Notes under the pieces: model-generated
The model's input: only the letters and a program-made list of their open reading frames with translations
The model's database searches: none
Told to the model about the DNA's origin: nothing
In this document: positions 61,693 through 64,000 of the stretch, one piece after another
Numbering within the stretch: the first letter of the stretch is position 1
How the letters are laid out: each line of letters starts with the position of its first letter
NCBI RefSeq assembly: GCF_014196795.1
Contig: NZ_JACIEJ010000002.1
Location: 310,001-374,000 of the forward strand
Length of the DNA stretch: 64,000 nucleotides
Origin: Sagittula marina
GTDB lineage: Bacteria; Pseudomonadota; Alphaproteobacteria; Rhodobacterales; Rhodobacteraceae
Direction of reading: 5' to 3'
Translations under genes and position numbers: made by a program

Positions 61693-63132
61693 ATGCTCGA
61701 CAAGCGTCAGTTTTACATCAACGGTGTCTGGGTAGACCCGGCACACTCCAACGACCACGAGGTCATCGACCCCGCAACAGAGGACGCCTGCGCGGTGATC
61801 TCGCTGGGGGCACAGGCAGATACCGACGCCGCCGTGGCCGCCGCAAAAGCCGCCCTGCCCGGCTGGATGGCGACGTCGCCCGAGGACCGCATCGCCGCAC
61901 TGGAACGCGTCTATGCGGCCTACAAGACACGCACCGAAGATCTGGCAAAGGCGATCTCCACCGAAATGGGCGCGCCCATTGCGCTGGCCAGCACCTCGCA
62001 GGTCGGGGCCGGCCTGTCGCATCTGAAGAACTTCATTGCCGCCGCCAAGGCCTTCGAGTGGGAAAAACCGCTCAATGACGACACGCCGGACACCCTCATC
62101 CGTCACGAGGCCGTGGGGGTCTGTGCGCTGATCACGCCGTGGAACTGGCCGATGAACCAGGTCACGCTGAAGGTCGGCGCGGCGCTGGTCGCGGGCAACA
62201 CGATGGTGCTGAAACCGTCGGAAGAAAGCCCGCTCGATGCGATGATCTTTGCGGAGATCATGGACGCAGCCGACCTGCCGCCGGGGGTCTTCAACCTTGT
62301 GAACGGTGACGGCGCGGGCGTCGGCTCGCAACTGTCGTCGCACCCCGATGTGGACATGGTGAGCTTTACCGGCTCCACCCGCGCAGGCATCGCGATTTCC
62401 AAAGCCGCGGCCGAAAGCCTGAAGCGCGTGCACCTTGAGCTTGGCGGCAAAGGCGCGAACCTCGTGTTTGCCGACGCCGACGAAAAGGCCGTGAAGCGCG
62501 GCGTTCTTCACATGATGAACAACTCCGGCCAGTCCTGCAACGCACCGTCGCGCATGATGGTCGAAGCCTCGCGCTACGACGCCGCCGTCGAAGAAGCCGC
62601 CGCCACCGCCAACAAGGTGCAGGTGGGGCCGCCGTCCGAGGACGGACGCCACATCGGTCCGGTGGTCAACGCCACGCAATGGTCGAAGATTCAGGATCTG
62701 ATCCAGAAGGGCATCGACGAGGGCGCGCGCCTTGTGGCGGGCGGCACGGGCCGTCCCGACGGTCTGAACAAGGGCTTTTACGTGCGGCCCACGGTGTTTG
62801 CCGATGTCACCAACGACATGACCATCGCCCGCGAAGAGATCTTTGGCCCGGTGCTGTCGATCATGAAGTTCGAGACCGAGGAAGAAGCCGTCGCGGTTGC
62901 CAACGACACGCCCTACGGTCTGACCAACTATGTGCAGTCCACCGACGTTGATCGTCGTCACCGCCTGGCGCGTCAGCTGCGGTCCGGCATGGTCGAGATG
63001 AACGGCCAGTCACGCGGCGCGGGCGCGCCCTTTGGCGGCATGAAGGCGTCCGGGAACGGGCGCGAAGGCGGCTCCTGGGGCATCCATGACTTCGTCGAGG
63101 TCAAGGCTGTTTCGGGCTGGGCCTCCGAATAA
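61693..63132 (+). CDS. aldehyde dehydrogenase family protein
   Basis: 479 residues from the ATG at 61693 with GGGAG upstream; an ATG at 61645 lacks a site. NAD-binding ITPWNWPMNQVTLK, FTGSTRAGI, LELGGKGANLVF with the general-base Glu, NNSGQSCNAPSRMMV with the nucleophile Cys, and EEIFGPVLSIM. It oxidises an aldehyde to the acid with NAD(P). The substrate is unknown. The next gene on the minus strand begins outside the window and converges on it. Confidence 0.93.
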   Translation: MLDKRQFYINGVWVDPAHSNDHEVIDPATEDACAVISLGAQADTDAAVAAAKAALPGWMATSPEDRIAALERVYAAYKTRTEDLAKAISTEMGAPIALASTSQVGAGLSHLKNFIAAAKAFEWEKPLNDDTPDTLIRHEAVGVCALITPWNWPMNQVTLKVGAALVAGNTMVLKPSEESPLDAMIFAEIMDAADLPPGVFNLVNGDGAGVGSQLSSHPDVDMVSFTGSTRAGIAISKAAAESLKRVHLELGGKGANLVFADADEKAVKRGVLHMMNNSGQSCNAPSRMMVEASRYDAAVEEAAATANKVQVGPPSEDGRHIGPVVNATQWSKIQDLIQKGIDEGARLVAGGTGRPDGLNKGFYVRPTVFADVTNDMTIAREEIFGPVLSIMKFETEEEAVAVANDTPYGLTNYVQSTDVDRRHRLARQLRSGMVEMNGQSRGAGAPFGGMKASGNGREGGSWGIHDFVEVKAVSGWASE

Positions 63133-63228
63133 GCGAACGAGGGGGGGGAGGCGCTGCCGCCCCCTTACCCCTGCCAGGTGTTTGCGAAGCACACAGGCAG
63201 GCGCGTTCAAAGACCTGTGGGCGTTGCC

Positions 63229-64000
63229 TCAGTCTTGAGATGTGGCAAAGCGAGGCCGGGTTCGATTGGCATAAGCCACAAGCGACAGCATCACCGGGAC
63301 TTCGACCAGCACCCCGACAACCGTTGCCAGCGCGGCACCGGAGTTCAGGCCGAAGAGCGAGATTGCCACCGCCACCGCCAGCTCAAAGAAGTTCGACGTG
63401 CCGATCAGGGCGCAGGGAGCGGCGATCCGGTGCGGCACCTTCAGTGCATAGGCCGCGCCATAGGCCAGCGCGAAAATGCCGTAGCTCTGAATCACAATGG
63501 GCACTGCGATCAGCAAGATCACCGTAGGTTTGGACAGAATCTGGTCAGCCTGCAGGCCGAACAGAATCGCGACGGTGACGATCAGGCCCAGGATCGACAG
63601 CGGTTTAACGCGGGCCGTGAACGCGTCGATCCGCGCCTGAGTGCCCAGCGCCCGCCGTGTTGCCAGGCCTGCCACCAGCGGCAACAGCACATATAGCAGC
63701 GTCGCAAGCACCAGCGTTTCCCAAGGCACAGCAATGTCCGTGACGCCAAGCAAGAAGCCCACGATGGGCGCGAAGGCAAAGACCATGATGACGTCGTTCA
63801 CAGACACCTGCGCCAGTGTGTAGGTTGCGTCGCCACGGGTCAGTTGCGACCAGACGAAGACCATCGCGGTGCAGGGCGCGGCCCCAAGCAGGATCAACCC
63901 GGCGATGTATTGCGCTGCATCCTCGGGTGCGATCCAGCGGGCAAAGATCACCTCGAAGAAGAGCACCGCCAGCGCGGCCATGGTGAACGGTTTGATCAGC
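63229..64000 (-). CDS. acr3: arsenite efflux transporter ACR3 (3' part, cut by window end)
   Basis: Open from the right edge to the stop at 63229 (about 257 codons). [35 protein letters not shown] contains the conserved cysteine of the arsenite-binding path, and [23 protein letters not shown] the C-terminal helices. ACR3 exports arsenite across the inner membrane. The N-terminal helices lie beyond the window. No other ars gene is visible here. Confidence 0.92.
   Translation of the reverse strand, partial: LIKPFTMAALAVLFFEVIFARWIAPEDAAQYIAGLILLGAAPCTAMVFVWSQLTRGDATYTLAQVSVNDVIMVFAFAPIVGFLLGVTDIAVPWETLVLATLLYVLLPLVAGLATRRALGTQARIDAFTARVKPLSILGLIVTVAILFGLQADQILSKPTVILLIAVPIVIQSYGIFALAYGAAYALKVPHRIAAPCALIGTSNFFELAVAVAISLFGLNSGAALATVVGVLVEVPVMLSLVAYANRTRPRFATSQD

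Noticed and set aside
1-64000. CRISPR array, rRNA operon, modular PKS or NRPS
   Set aside because: No regularly spaced repeats, no rRNA sequence and no multidomain synthase were found on either strand; the ligases and ACPs are free-standing.

Overview
The window is high-GC chromosomal DNA whose housekeeping genes point to an alphaproteobacterium of the Roseobacter group (Rhodobacterales). Indicators are a polyamine-type ABC transporter, GTP cyclohydrolase II with a degenerate N-terminal half, polynucleotide phosphorylase, S15, an YbbN-type thioredoxin, a Trm112-like protein, exonuclease III and a 1-Cys peroxiredoxin. This assignment is inferred from gene content and style only.

Layout. 1-1034: 5' part of a protein-L-isoaspartate methyltransferase gene and tRNA-Cys. 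1714-30845: a large accessory gene cluster, the main interest of the window. 30846-33110: a gene-poor, lower-GC stretch with a decayed IS110-family transposase. 33110-35695: two tandem PAS-domain sensor proteins. 35832-41589: a putrescine/spermidine-type ABC transporter operon with a DUF1330 gene inside it. 42002-46721: L,D-transpeptidase-like protein, LLM flavin oxidoreductase, an unknown protein, RibA, an OmpR-type response regulator and an IMPACT-like protein. 46984-63132: ordinary core genes (pnp, rpsO, nitroreductase, Na+/H+ antiporter, GST, dehydratase, Trm112-like, LON-like, thioredoxin, xthA, deacylase, peroxiredoxin, aldehyde dehydrogenase). 63229-64000: an ACR3 arsenite transporter cut by the window end.

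The accessory cluster is bracketed by an acyl-homoserine-lactone synthase gene (5308) and a LuxR-type receptor gene (30845). Between them, 25 minus-strand genes run from 29910 to 6668 almost without gaps, mostly with stop/start overlaps. They encode two acyl carrier proteins, two adenylating ligases, two PLP decarboxylase-like proteins (one has lost its PLP lysine), three divergent ketosynthase-III-like proteins, two copies of an unknown small protein that follows a ketosynthase, two acyl-CoA dehydrogenase-like proteins, both subunits of a B12-dependent glutamate mutase, two alpha/beta hydrolases, an ABC-2 exporter, a LolD/FtsX/LolA-like set and an outer-membrane barrel. A phosphopantetheinyl transferase, a fatty-acid hydroxylase and a third hydrolase lie just outside luxI. 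A CAATTGAGGG element, in one copy an 18-bp near-palindrome, occurs at exactly three places: ahead of the 25-gene operon, ahead of luxI, and between the divergent hydroxylase and hydrolase genes.

Reading: glutamate is probably rearranged to 3-methylaspartate, adenylated, loaded on an ACP and decarboxylated to a beta-aminoacyl-ACP, the logic known for the vicenistatin starter unit. It would then be joined to other acyl units by the unusual ketosynthases, desaturated or hydroxylated, and moved to the outer membrane. I do not recognise this combination as a described pathway. The product is unknown, and the chemistry is inferred from family membership.
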